From Pyropia yezoensis (taxonomy: Eukaryota; Rhodophyta; Bangiophyceae; Bangiales; Bangiaceae): 64,000 nucleotides of DNA. The stretch covers positions 17,159,346 to 17,223,345 of the forward strand of contig CM020618.1 in assembly GCA_009829735.1 (NCBI GenBank), in the 5' to 3' direction. Below are positions 22,014-32,377 of the stretch, one piece after another. The notes under the pieces were generated by a model. It saw nothing but the letters and a program-made list of their open reading frames with translations, was not told the DNA's origin and did not search any database. Each line of letters starts with the position of its first letter. The stretch's first letter is position 1. The translations under genes were made by a program, and so were the position numbers.

Positions 22014-22723
22014 TGTGGCGTGACGCCCGCCCAGGGACGGCAGGCCCATCGGCCGATGACTTGGGACCCGGCTGCTAGTGCTACGTGGCCGGGGCCCCTT
22101 GCATCGGTGGCCGGGGGCAATCGTGCCACGCCCCTGTGCCCTGATTGGCCCACGTGGAGGACCGCCGCCCGCTTGGGGGCGTGCGTTGACAGTCGGTTTT
22201 CGCCCTGTTTTTCGCCTTGTTTTTCGCTTTTTGCGTGTTTTCATGGCTTTCCCCTTTTTTCCCACTGGGTTTTTTTCAGGGGTTTGCCATTTGTGTGTGG
22301 AGGGATTTTCGCTTGCTTTCCGCTTTGTTTTGCTTGGTGACCGGGGTTCGATTGGTGTTCCCCGGCACCCCGGCGCATTCCCGGTGGAGGTTGGGGGAGT
22401 GCGCTGGCGTTGGCCCGGCGAGTGGCCCGCGCCTTGCTGGCGCTGGGCCCGCTGGGAGGGCCCTCTGGGGGACCCCGCTCTGGGGCGCCTGGAGGCCCAG
22501 GGGGGAGGATTCTTGTGTGGTGCCGCGGGCTTCTCCCGTGGCCCGTTTGTAAAATCAACAGTGCTTGGGCTTTCTTGCTCCCTCGGGCTTTTGTCCTGTT
22601 TTACCTTTGCCACGGCTGTGGCGGGCGAGCGGTTCGCGAGGCTCCCTTCCTGTTCCTTCCTGTTCCCTCGGTCGGTGCTTGGTTGTTTGTTTCTGGGCCC
22701 CTATCGGGACCAATAACGCTACA
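22014..22723 (+). repeat. 5' LTR of the gypsy element
   Basis: 710 bp starting TGTGGCG and ending CGCTACA, an imperfect 7-bp terminal inversion. The same sequence occurs at 28815-29524. It includes T-rich stretches (TTTTTCGCTTTTTGCGTG). No clear TATA box was found. Confidence 0.92.
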
Positions 22724-22727
22724 TTTA

Positions 22728-22745
22728 TGGTGGAGCAGCAGGGGA
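22728..22745 (+). promoter_or_regulatory. Candidate primer binding site
   Basis: Four bases after the 5' LTR the sequence reads TGGTGGAGCAGCAGGGGA. It begins with the TGG expected opposite a tRNA CCA end. The tRNA species cannot be named without a tRNA set. Confidence 0.45.
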
Positions 22746-22868
22746 GGGTCATCATCTTCTCCCGTACCGGGACGACCCTTTCCTTTTCTTTGTAGTGTTT
22801 GGTTCCGTGGATCCCTGTTCCAGTAACCAGTACCTAGTGCGCAGGTCGATTGCCGTACGGCCAACGCT

Positions 22869-23177
22869 ATGGATCCGCCGCCTGCGGGTGGCCGGGGCCG
22901 TGGTGCGCCGTCGGACGCTTTGATGGTTACCCGGGCCGGTCGTGGCCGTGGTTCGTTGGTTACTCCTGTCCGTGGTCGCGGTGGGGCCACGGGAATTCCT
23001 TGTCGGGGTCCGGCGCTCCCGGGGGATTTGGCTGGTAGTCGCCGTAATCCTGGTGCCCCTCCTACTGGGCCCCATGCCTTTTTGACCGCGGATACTCCCG
23101 ACCAGACCGATGTCCTTTCGACCCTTGAGACGTTCCGGGAAGAGATCTTGGCTACTGTGACCCAGGGAAAAGCGTAA
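22869..23177 (+). CDS. gag: Short Gag-position ORF of the gypsy element
   Basis: 102 codons from an ATG (MDPPPAGGRGRGAPSDALMV) to TAA at 23175-23177. The N-terminal half is Gly/Arg-rich (RAGRGRGSLVTPVRGRGG); the end (DQTDVLSTLETFREEILATV then TQGKA) resembles the start of a Gag helical region. A typical Ty3/gypsy Gag is several hundred residues with a CCHC knuckle; neither capsid nor knuckle is present. Either an internal deletion removed most of gag or this element uses a reduced Gag. The pol frame overlaps it in the -1 frame from 23129. Confidence 0.6.
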   Translation: MDPPPAGGRGRGAPSDALMVTRAGRGRGSLVTPVRGRGGATGIPCRGPALPGDLAGSRRNPGAPPTGPHAFLTADTPDQTDVLSTLETFREEILATVTQGKA

Positions 23178-23207
23178 CGGGGAGCGCGGCCAAACGGTCC
23201 ACTCCCC
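23165..23207 (+). promoter_or_regulatory. Possible -1 ribosomal frameshift site (slippery heptamer plus stem-loop)
   Basis: GGGAAAA at 23165-23171 is in the 0-frame phase expected of X XXY YYZ (G GGA AAA), two codons before the gag TAA. Seven bases later GGGGAG (23179-23184) can pair with CTCCCC (23202-23207); the loop holds a possible inner GGCC/GGTC stem. Slipping back one base joins gag to the pol frame. Confidence 0.45.
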
Positions 23208-26200
23208 ATCGTCCCGATAGTACTTGTTTGCCTTTTGCACGTGTAGGGTTCTCCACCATTTTTGGAAAGGATCCTATTGTACCTCCGTCTCCTGCGTTTA
23301 CTTTGCCTGAACCAACGGAACCCTCCTCTTGTTCCCCTCACTTGACTCGCCGGGGTAAGGCCTGGCTCAAGCGGAAGATGGGACTCAAGAAGCCGTATGG
23401 GTTCAAGGGAACTTTGCTTGTACTGCGTAAAAGAAACTTTGCATTGGACGCTTCGATCCGGCTGGACAAAGAGGACCCCAGTCGGCTGACCGCTGTCCTG
23501 GATACTGGAGCTGGCCCGAGTGTGGTACGCGAGGACGTGCTCCCCGAGGGCTGGAGACAGTTTGCCTCCAAGGCCCCTCGGCACACGCACGTTTGCGACG
23601 CGTCTGGCCAGCTACTTAAGGGACGGGGTATCGTTGAGCTGTCCGTGATCGTGGAAGGGAAGGCCATGCAGTACGAGTTCCTTGTGGTCAAGTCGCTCTC
23701 TGTCCCGCTTATCCTTGGGATGGACTTCCAGAAGGAACACGTCAAGGCCATTTACCCGGGGTCCGAGTCTGTGCTCTGGTCCATGGGGATCCTGACCTAC
23801 GCCAAGCGTGTGTGGGCCGGGAAGCAGAAGGACGCGATGCCGGTAAAGGGGAACCCTGTCCGCTTTGATACCGCCGCTCTGTACCTCTCAAAGGGCGTGA
23901 CCGTGGCTCCCCAGTCAATCCAGGCCGTCTACGTCCGATGTGGGACCAATGGCCGGTGTCTCCTGTACGAGCGTCCCCATAAGATGGCCAAGAAGGGACT
24001 GCGGGTCCACAATGCCCTGGCCAACGTACGTACCCGCCGGGATTTCCGCCTGTACGTAACGAACATCACTAGCCGACCCGTCAACCTCCCCAAGAACTTT
24101 GCTGTCGGCGTGGCCATTCCGTACGACGGTCCCGTGCACGAGGTCCCTATCCACGACTCGCCTGGACCTTGTGAGGGGGCCGAGCCCGTGGCCACACTGG
24201 GGGAAGGCTCTGGGATCCCAGCGCCGGAAGCGCCGTCGGCTAAATCCGGTCCCGACCTCTCGGGCCAGCCCGCCGACGCTTCCCGATCCGAGGAATCCCG
24301 ACCAAAAATGGACGGTGTGGGCCCCAATCCGATGCCCAAGGTCGCGTGGGACCTGATACCCAAGGAGCTGCATACGGCGGTACAGGATCTGCTGGAACGG
24401 TTCAAAGGGCTCTGGGATGGCACGCTGGGGAAGATGGACATTACGCCCCACCGCATCACCCTGGTGCCAGGGGCCAAGCCTATCAGGTCCCAACCGTACC
24501 GTACTGGGCTCCACCATCGTGACCTGATCAAGGACCAGGTATCCAAACAGCACAAACTGGGCGTTATCGCGCCCTCCCAGGCGGAATGGTCCTTTCCGGT
24601 CGTTTTGGTTCCCAAGCCCGACGGTACCCCTCGGTTCTGTGTGGACTATCGCCGACTCAATGACATTACGGTCAAGGACACGTACCCCTTGCCCAGGATG
24701 GACGATTGTATAGACTTCCTTGGCGAGGCCAATGTGTTCTCAATGTTGGACGCTAACGCGGGGTACTGGCAGATCCCTGTGGCTCCCGAGGACCAAGACA
24801 AGACCACGTTCACGTGCCACGAGGGAACCTGGAAGTGCATCCGGCTCCCCTTTGGCCTGACCAATGCGCCTGCGACGTTCCAACGTGCCATTGATATGAT
24901 CCTGGCCGGGGTCAAGTGGAAGACGTGTCTGGTGTACCTGGACGATATCATTGTGTTTTCCAAGAACCCCGAGGAACACCTGGCCCACCTGGCGGAGATC
25001 TTTGAGCTCCTCCAGAAGGCCGGCGTGTCCCTCAAGGCCAGCAAGTGCTTTTTGTTCCATGAGGAAGTCGAGTACCTGGGCCACATTGTGGGGAAGGGCC
25101 AGCTCAAGGTCAACGAGAAGAACCTCGTGGGCCTGCGGCAAGCCAAGACCCCACGGACGAAAAAGGACCTACGGAGCTTCCTCGGCATGTGTAACGTGTA
25201 CCGGCGTTTTGTTAAGGACTATGCTAAGGTGGCCCGGCCGCTCTTGGCCATCACCAGTTCCAAGGTCTCCGACCCGCTGCCCCCGTTTACCCCTGCTCAG
25301 ACGGACGCTTTTGAGGAGCTCAAGTACCGACTGACCCACACTCCCATCCTGGCCCTGCCTCGTCGCACGGGCCAGTACATCGTGGACACGGACGCGAGTG
25401 CCACTCAGATCGGCTGTGTGCTGTTACAGGAGCAGGAGGACGGGGCCTACAAGCCCGTGGGTTATTGGAGCCGGGTCCTGATCCCAGCTGAGCAGAACTA
25501 CAGTACCACGGAACGGGAATGCCTTGCTGTTGTGTGGGCCTTGTTCCTTTTGCGGCCCTACCTGCAAGGGACCCAATTTGTGGTGCGTACGGACCACACG
25601 GCACTCAAATGGATGCTACACATGGATGGGGCCCATGGACGCTTGGCACGGTGGCGCCTGCGGCTAGCCGAGTACAAGTATACCGTGGAATCCCGTCCAG
25701 GCCAGCACCACCACGCTGCGGACGTCATGTCCAGACTGGCCACGACTGGGGACGATCAGGGCCCTATACCCGAAGAGATCCCGACCTTGTTGACGCTGGC
25801 CAACTTTTCCCAGGGCTGGACCCAACCGAACTTTAAGGCCGACGAGAGGTACCCACCCCTCACGGTTGACAGGTTCCTCAAGGCCCAGGGAACCGACGAG
25901 CGCTGCAAGGAACTACGCGCCGAGATGAACCGGTACACCAACTCCCGTTATGGGGAGACGCCGGAGGGCCTGCTGGTACGACTGGCCCCGCTGGACCGGT
26001 CAGTCCAGATCGTGGTCCCCAAAGAACTGCAGTCAGAGGTCCTGCGCCTGGAACACGAGCCTGGACACGCAGGGCACCCGGGAGTGAACAAAATGTACGC
26101 GTCCATGAGGCGGAACTTTTACTGGGAAGCTATGGTGGCGGACGTGTACGCCTACGTGTCCGACTGCCCCGCGTGTGCCAAGGGCAAGGTCCAGGGACGA

Positions 26201-27439
26201 CGGCGGACCAACCCGCTCAAACTGTTCCCGGCGACGGTGGCCTTTACGGACGTGTGCCTCGACCTGTTAGGTCCCCTTCCTGAGACGGCCAACGGGAACC
26301 GGTACCTGCTCGTGATCGTGGACCGGTTTACAAAGCTGACTCGCGTGGTGCCCCTGGCCACCGAGGACGCCGAGACCGTGATATCCGCGTTCCTTGATAC
26401 GTGGGTGGCTTCCTATGGGCCCCCGGATAACCTCCTTACGGACAATGGGCCCCAGCTGACCGCGGTTCACTTCCGCGGGGTCCTCCGGATGCTGGGCATA
26501 AAGCACGTCACGTCCACAACGTACCACCCGCAGACGCAGGGCCAAGTTGAGCGGTTCAACAGGACCATTGTGGCCCAGCTCCGGACGTACGTTGAGGACC
26601 ATCAAGACCGCTGGGACGAGTTGGTTTCCGTGCTGACTGTGGCCTACAACTCGCGGCCACAACAGAGTACCGGTGTGGCCCCGTTTGAGTTCGTGTCCCC
26701 AGAACGCGTGCGTACCTTCGCTTTGGACCGCCTGCCCGAGTCCCCGTACCCTAAGAAGTTTGACAGGTCCCCGAGCCAAGTGCGCGAGCAGCGCCGGGCT
26801 CACCTCCGGGACCTAGCCCACACGGTACGAAAGAACTTGCAACTGGCCCAGAAACGGTACAAACGCGGCTATGATAAACGGGTCAGTCCGGTCAATGAGG
26901 CCCTCAAAGTTGGTGACTGGGTCTACGTGGACAGCCAGGAAAAGGAGCGCAGGAAGCTGGACCAGAAAGTCAAGGGACCCTATCGGATCATGAAGAGGGA
27001 TGGGCACACGTTCACTGTTTTGATCAATGGGCTCCTAGACCGCGTGACCAGCGACCATGTGGCTCGCGCGCCCACCCCCGCGGGCGAGTTGGACTCGCAA
27101 GACTTCCTCAATGGGCCTCAGGAGCCAGTCGTGCCATTGGACTATGAGGACGAGGGGATTCCTTTTGTGTGGGAGCAGTTTGTTGACTTTGACCGGGACA
27201 AGGATGGGAACCTATGGCTACTCATCCGCTGGTGGGGATACTCGGCCGATGAGGACACCTGGGAACCATGGCACAAGTTTGACCGAGCCAAGGTTATCCA
27301 TTACTGTCAACGGGTGGGGACCCAGCCGCCGCTCCTTGACGAGCAGGCCGCTGTATTGGTCCAACCCCTTTTGGACCTCTTGCCCTCCTGGCCGTGGCTC
27401 CCTAATGACCATCCATCCACTTGGGGCCTTGGCCAATGA
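23172..27439 (+). CDS. pol: Pol polyprotein: protease, RT, RNase H, integrase, chromodomain
   Basis: A single open frame of about 1,420 codons ends TGA at 27439; it has no ATG near its start and would be expressed by frameshift from gag (frame open from 23129). Visible domains in order: retropepsin VLDTGAG (about 23496-23516); reverse transcriptase with FCVDYRRLND, LPFGLTNAPATFQ and catalytic YLDD (about 24935-24946); RNase H VDTDASATQIG (about 25383); integrase zinc finger (EPGHAGHPGVNKM then CPACAKGK, about 26060-26180); DDE integrase core DLLGPLPET, LTDNGPQ (about 26436), YHPQTQGQVERFN (E at about 26546); chromodomain WLLIRWWGYSADEDTWEP (about 27215-27280). Domain order and chromodomain place it in Ty3/gypsy, chromovirus-like. 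No internal stops, so the enzyme complement appears functional. Confidence 0.93.
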
Positions 27440-28129
27440 TTTGTGGACGTACGTCGGGACCATGCGGGCTGCCCCCTGAGCTTGTACGCGGTGCGACGGG
27501 CTCCAAGTGTCTAAGGGTCCGCATCGTGCTCGGGGCATCAAGATGGACGTTTACTTCCTTGATCATTTTTTCCTGGAAGGGGGGCTACTTCTTCTGGGGT
27601 CACCGTCGTCACGCCCATCTTGTTCCCCAGCGTCTACACCGGCCGACGCGCGTCTTGTTCCCGGTCGATTTGGACGGATGGTACTCGTCGGTAAGGTCGT
27701 GGGTTCGATATGGGGGTTGTATTTGATGTTGCAATATGCGACACGCCGAGTGCTTACACCTGCACCCCCCTTTTGGACATGCTCCAGGATGGCTCCCCTA
27801 TGGCTCCCCGTACGCTGCTCCCTCTTCCTCGGTGTTGGGCCGGTCTTGGGTCCTTGTCATGCTAGATGGGACCGCCGTGACGTTGAACGAGCCGTCTTGC
27901 TTGGACCTATTGTTGTTCGTTCCATGGACCGTCGTGCCCATTCTTGATCTTGACGCCCATGATGGTCCCTGTCGCCGGCAAGCCCGCGGGCTGTTGCCCC
28001 TCTCGCCGACCGAGACTGGGTCCGTTGACCTGTCGTCCCGTGTCCCGCTCGGGTCCCCCTGGTACCTTGGTCCATGACCTCACGTAGCCCGTCGTGTTCC
28101 CGGCCCCCTTGCCGGTCAACTCGGACACC
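27440..28129. other. Non-coding internal region between pol and the minisatellites
   Basis: About 690 bp after the pol stop within the gypsy element. I see no recognisable domain. It continues directly into the 54-bp repeat array. Confidence 0.5.
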
Positions 28130-28430
28130 TTGTGCGCCTTGACCTCGTTGACCCACTAGGGCCTGTTGAACACCTTGAGCTGCTCGGACGTCTTGACCTC
28201 GTTGACCCACTAGGGCCTGTTGAACACCTTGAGCTGCTCGGACGTCTTGACCTCGTTGACCCACTAGGGCCTGTTGAACACCTTGAGCTGGTCGGACGTC
28301 TTGACCTTGTTGACCCACTAGGGCCTGTTGAACACCTTGAGCTGCTCGGACACCTTGACCTCGTTGACCCACTAGGGCCTGTTGAACGCCTTGAGCTGCT
28401 CGGACACCTTGACCGCGTTGACCTCCTTGA
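28130..28430 (+). repeat. 54-bp minisatellite inside the gypsy element
   Basis: About 5.5 copies of a 54-bp unit containing GTTGACCCACTAGGGCCTGT, phased at 28147, 28201, 28255, 28309, 28363 and 28417. Being 18 codons long it is open on both strands (plus-strand unit LDLVDPLGPVEHLELLGR). No family match, so coding is unproven. Confidence 0.9.
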
Positions 28431-28512
28431 TCTTGATGCACCGGTTGTGCGCCCGGACACAGGGCCAAGGGCGGGGCCGCAGTACCGGACTCCCTGCGGA
28501 GACGACGCGGGA

Positions 28513-28645
28513 AGGAGGGGGAGCAGACGGTGGGGATCGGCGGGGAGGAGGGGGAGCAGACGGTGGGGATCGGCGGGGAGGAGGGGGAGCAGACGGTGGG
28601 GATCGGTGGGGAGGAGGGGGAGCAGACGGTGGAGGGCGGCGCGGC
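28513..28645 (+). repeat. 33-bp minisatellite inside the gypsy element
   Basis: About four copies of a 33-bp unit containing GAGGAGGGGGAGCAGACGGT. In the plus strand it can read EEGEQTVGIGG. It lies 80 bp after the 54-bp array and about 170 bp before the 3' LTR. Confidence 0.85.
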
Positions 28646-28814
28646 GGACGGGCGTGCCCGCGAGGGCGCGCGTACCCGCCTGCCCGCGCGGCGCGGCCCG
28701 CGACCCGGCGTTGGATCCTTGACCCCACGTCCCCGTTCCAATGGTACCCGACCTGGTGACTCGTCCGATGGTTCCTGCTGGCCGGCGGGACGCTCGGCCT
28801 TTGTGAGGGGGCCA

Positions 28815-29524
28815 TGTGGCGTGACGCCCGCCCAGGGACGGCAGGCCCATCGGCCGATGACTTGGGACCCGGCTGCTAGTGCTACGTGGCCGGGGCCCCT
28901 TGCATCGGTGGCCGGGGGCAATCGTGCCACGCCCCTGTGCCCTGATTGGCCCACGTGGAGGACCGCCGCCCGCTTGGGGGCGTGCGTTGACAGTCGGTTT
29001 TCGCCCTGTTTTTCGCCTTGTTTTTCGCTTTTTGCGTGTTTTCATGGCTTTCCCCTTTTTTCCCACTGGGTTTTTTTCAGGGGTTTGCCATTTGTGTGTG
29101 GAGGGATTTTCGCTTGCTTTCCGCTTTGTTTTGCTTGGTGACCGGGGTTCGATTGGTGTTCCCCGGCACCCCGGCGCATTCCCGGTGGAGGTTGGGGGAG
29201 TGCGCTGGCGTTGGCCCGGCGAGTGGCCCGCGCCTTGCTGGCGCTGGGCCCGCTGGGAGGGCCCTCTGGGGGACCCCGCTCTGGGGCGCCTGGAGGCCCA
29301 GGGGGGAGGATTCTTGTGTGGTGCCGCGGGCTTCTCCCGTGGCCCGTTTGTAAAATCAACAGTGCTTGGGCTTTCTTGCTCCCTCGGGCTTTTGTCCTGT
29401 TTTACCTTTGCCACGGCTGTGGCGGGCGAGCGGTTCGCGAGGCTCCCTTCCTGTTCCTTCCTGTTCCCTCGGTCGGTGCTTGGTTGTTTGTTTCTGGGCC
29501 CCTATCGGGACCAATAACGCTACA
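28815..29524 (+). repeat. 3' LTR of the gypsy element
   Basis: A direct copy of 22014-22723. It is preceded by GTGAGGGGGCCA, a short purine-rich stretch that could be the polypurine tract. The right flank begins GTGCT. Confidence 0.92.
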
Positions 29525-29824
29525 GTGCTACCTACCATGCGGGCTGCCACCACGCGGTTGCCAAGACTCTCTATTTTGGCGGGGGGGGAGGAGAATGGCG
29601 GCGGCGACGGTGGCAGCGACCTGGACGGCAGCACGCACGACGGCGAATGTTTTTTTTGGGGGGGGGGAGGTCGTCGGCCGCGACGGCGGCAGAGGCGGTG
29701 GCGGCGGTGGCGGCGGCCGCGACGGCAACGACGGCGGCCGCGTGGGCGGCGCCACGGGGGCGGGCGCCGTCGGCGGTGGCTGGCCGGGCGTCGACGGCGG
29801 CGGCGGCGGGACCGACGCGCGCGC

Positions 29825-29859
<35 letters not shown>

Positions 29860-31060
29860 GCCAGGCGTCGATGGCGGCGGCGGTAGTACCGACGCGGGGG
29901 CGGCGGTGGCGTCGGTGGCGTCGGTGGCGGTGGGGGCGGCGGCGGGCGGCGTCTGGACGGGAGGGGGGTGGCCGGGGGGTGCGAAAGCGGGCGGGGGGGC
30001 ACGAGCCGGGGCGCCTTCCCCGCCCGCCCGCTCCTGCCGCCGTCGCGGGCGGCCGCGGCGCGGCGCAGCCCGCGCCCGGCTTCGTCCCGTGCGGGGGCGG
30101 CCGCCGCCACACGCCCGCCGGCCGGCGCGGCGCGCCGGCAGAGCGGCCGGCCGGTACGCCGGCGGCGCGCCGCCCAATGGGTCGTAGCTCCCAGGTCCCT
30201 CCCCGGCGGGCCCGCGCGCGCGGGCGCGCGCCGCAACGCGCCGCCCCCCCCCCCCCTCGCCGGCCACGCCCGCGTCGCGCCGCGCGACGCGCCCCGCCGC
30301 TCCGGCCGCCCCGCCGGCCGTGCGGTGGCGGCGGCGGCGGCGGGGGGCGCGGGGTCGCGCCCGGCGCCCGGCGGCGGCGCCGCGCTCGCCCCGCGCGCGC
30401 GCCGCCGCGGGTCGACCCGTCCGCCCGCGCCCCACGGCGCTCCCGCCGCGCCCCCCCGTGGGCCGGGCCATTAGCGCTGGCACCCAAGCGCTGGCTGCGT
30501 CCACGCCACGGCCGCCGCCGGCTGCGCTGCGCGCCGGCCGCCCACCGTGGTGGCCCCTCGTTTCCCGCTCCATATTCCTTTGCTGCCCCTGTGCGGGTAC
30601 CCCTCCTCCCCCCCTGGTACCCCTCTACTCCTGCTTTTCTACCTCTGCCCAGCGCCCTTCAACGCGGCAGCAGCACGACGCGGGATCGACCGCCGTGGCA
30701 GGGCGGCCGCAGGCAACGATCAAACGAGGTCCACATGTCCATGCAGCGAAACGCAGTTCTATCCCAGCCCGCCCCCGCTGAGGTGGCGCCTGGGCGCCGG
30801 CGCGGCCGGGCGCGCCCACTGTCGCAGGCCCACCTCGCCGCCGCCCTCTCTCGCTCCCCAAATCACACACGGCTCGGGTCGGGGACGGTGGTGGGGGGGC
30901 CGCGCGCCGCCCCTGCCACACCCGTCCCGCTCTTATCTCTGGGCTGTTCAGCCACTCAAAGGCCATCGCGGTGCTCCCGCTCTCTGCATCATACCCCACC
31001 GCAACAGCTGCAGCCGGACGGGCCCGCGGCGGCGTGCGCGCCCACCAGGCCCGCGCCGCC
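29525..31060. other. GC-rich region containing the inverted dispersed repeat
   Basis: From 29590 to 30480 the sequence is (GGC)n-rich and open in several frames on both strands without a recognisable protein. Bases about 30660-30900 are the inverted counterpart of 21720-22013. The rest up to 31060 leads into the Cys-rich gene and shows nothing else. Confidence 0.45.
30660..30900 (-). repeat. Dispersed repeat, right copy (inverted)
   Basis: The reverse complement shares ordered blocks with 21720-22013: GATTTGGGGAGCGAGAG, GGGATAGAACTGCGTTTCG, GTGGACCTCGTTTGATCG and TTGCCTGCGGCCGC. Similarity looks like roughly three-quarters identity by eye. Confidence 0.6.
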
Positions 31061-32377
31061 TCACGCGGCGCACACGTCCAGCGACGGGGCAAACTCCCCC
31101 CCCTGTGGTAGCCCCCCCCCCGCGCCGCTGGCCACCGCCACGCACCCCCCCCTGATGGCGGGCGGCGCCTCGCGCGGTACCGCGCCCACCGCCACGCACC
31201 CCGCCGTCTGGGCGGCGCCAACAACGCACGGGCATATGGGGGAGGTCCCCGCCCCCGGCGGCTGCACCGCCTCCCCCACTGTAACGCAGCCGGGCAGGGC
31301 GGCTGCGTCATTCAGCACCGCCAACCCGTCCGCCACCCGCACGCAGTCCCCACCGACGAGGCAGGAGAGGAAGCTGTTCGTGTCGCGTATAGGGGCCAAG
31401 CAGCACTGGCCGGGGGAGCCGTCACCCGCCCCCCCGGGCTCTAGCGACGCCACGCAGCCTTCAAACACGGCGAGCACACGGTCCACCGCCGCGGCGGCGG
31501 GCACGCAGGTGCGGACGTTGGGGCGGGGCGGCCGCCGGATGCACGGCGGCGGCTCGTCGCCGGGGAGGACGACCGCGTCGGTCCGCGGCCGCGTCAGCGC
31601 CTTGGCGAGGTAGGGGCCGAACGGGGCGGTGTCGACGGTGGGGCGGCCAGTGGCGCCGTCGACCAGCCGGTGGTCGCGCAGCAGCAGCACGCACGGGGTG
31701 GGAAAGGCCCACGTGCCGGCGGGGGCGGGCACTTTGAGGCACTGGCAGCGGTCGTCAGCGGTGCGGGCGGTGCCTTCGGTGGCGCATCCCGTCGCTGCCG
31801 CCGCACCAATGAGCACGGCGCCGTGCGTCTGGTCCAAGACCGCACATAGGCCCGACTCCAGGTCGCAGGTGGTGACAGTGGTGGCGTCAACGTCATCTAC
31901 CACCACCTCTGTGCAGCAGGTGTAGCGGGTCAGGCCGCATTGGCGTTGGACTTCTGCCTCGACGTCGCATTTGTTGGCGACGGTACTCTTCCACGCCTCC
32001 ACCGTTGCGTTCCACACCCCGCCGGGCGAGGCGTTGCACACGGGGTAGGTGCGGGCGGGTATGAGCACCTCCGACTCAAAGGCGACGGGCGGCACCCGCG
32101 GCACCTGCCGGACGGCAGCGGCGACGGCGGCGGTGGCCGCGTTGTCGAGGGGGGCAGCCGTCGCCGCCGCCGCCGCCGCCGCCGCCACGGCCCGCTGCAG
32201 GCGCGCCACGGCGCGGGCGCGGGTGGCTATCGCACTGCCACGAAGGGGCGCGGGGGGAGGAGGAGAGGCGGCGGCGGCGGCGGCGGCGGCGGCGGGGGCG
32301 CGACCGGCGGCCAGGGGGAGTGCGGCGGCCGCCCAGAGGGCGACGCACGCCACAACGGCGCGCAAGGCGGGGGCCAT
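31061..32377 (-). CDS. Secreted cysteine-rich protein, family unknown
   Basis: 438 residues from ATG 32377 to TGA 31063-31061. The N-terminus MAPALRAVVACVALWAAAAL followed by PLAAGRAPA is a classic signal peptide with a likely cleavage near residue 25-27. An Ala-rich region follows, then a domain with about 25 cysteines, including CNASPGGVWNATVEAWKS, NKCDVEAEVQRQCGLTRYTC, CDLESGLCAV, DDRCQCLK, PGQCCLAPI and SCLVGGDCVRV. N-glycosylation sequons occur at NAS and NAT. The many Cys suggest a disulphide-stabilised extracellular or wall protein. ATG 32377 is chosen because it begins the hydrophobic leader; the same frame is open 99 codons upstream but reads as low-complexity sequence. No intron is needed. 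I do not recognise the fold. Confidence 0.65.
   Translation of the reverse strand: MAPALRAVVACVALWAAAALPLAAGRAPAAAAAAAAASPPPPAPLRGSAIATRARAVARLQRAVAAAAAAAATAAPLDNAATAAVAAAVRQVPRVPPVAFESEVLIPARTYPVCNASPGGVWNATVEAWKSTVANKCDVEAEVQRQCGLTRYTCCTEVVVDDVDATTVTTCDLESGLCAVLDQTHGAVLIGAAAATGCATEGTARTADDRCQCLKVPAPAGTWAFPTPCVLLLRDHRLVDGATGRPTVDTAPFGPYLAKALTRPRTDAVVLPGDEPPPCIRRPPRPNVRTCVPAAAAVDRVLAVFEGCVASLEPGGAGDGSPGQCCLAPIRDTNSFLSCLVGGDCVRVADGLAVLNDAAALPGCVTVGEAVQPPGAGTSPICPCVVGAAQTAGCVAVGAVPREAPPAIRGGCVAVASGAGGGLPQGGEFAPSLDVCAA

Larger units (their letters stand above)
22014..29524 (+). mobile_element. Complete Ty3/gypsy retrotransposon with chromodomain (chromovirus-like)
   Basis: A 7.5-kb element bounded by two 710-bp direct LTRs (offset exactly 6801). 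Order is LTR, primer-binding-site candidate, short gag, pol (protease, reverse transcriptase, RNase H, integrase, chromodomain), a 1.4-kb tail with two minisatellites, purine tract, LTR. The LTRs look identical by eye, which indicates recent insertion. The flanks are GTGCA (left) and GTGCT (right), consistent with a 4-bp GTGC or an imperfect 5-bp target duplication. Pol is intact; gag looks shortened, so autonomy is uncertain. Confidence 0.92.
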
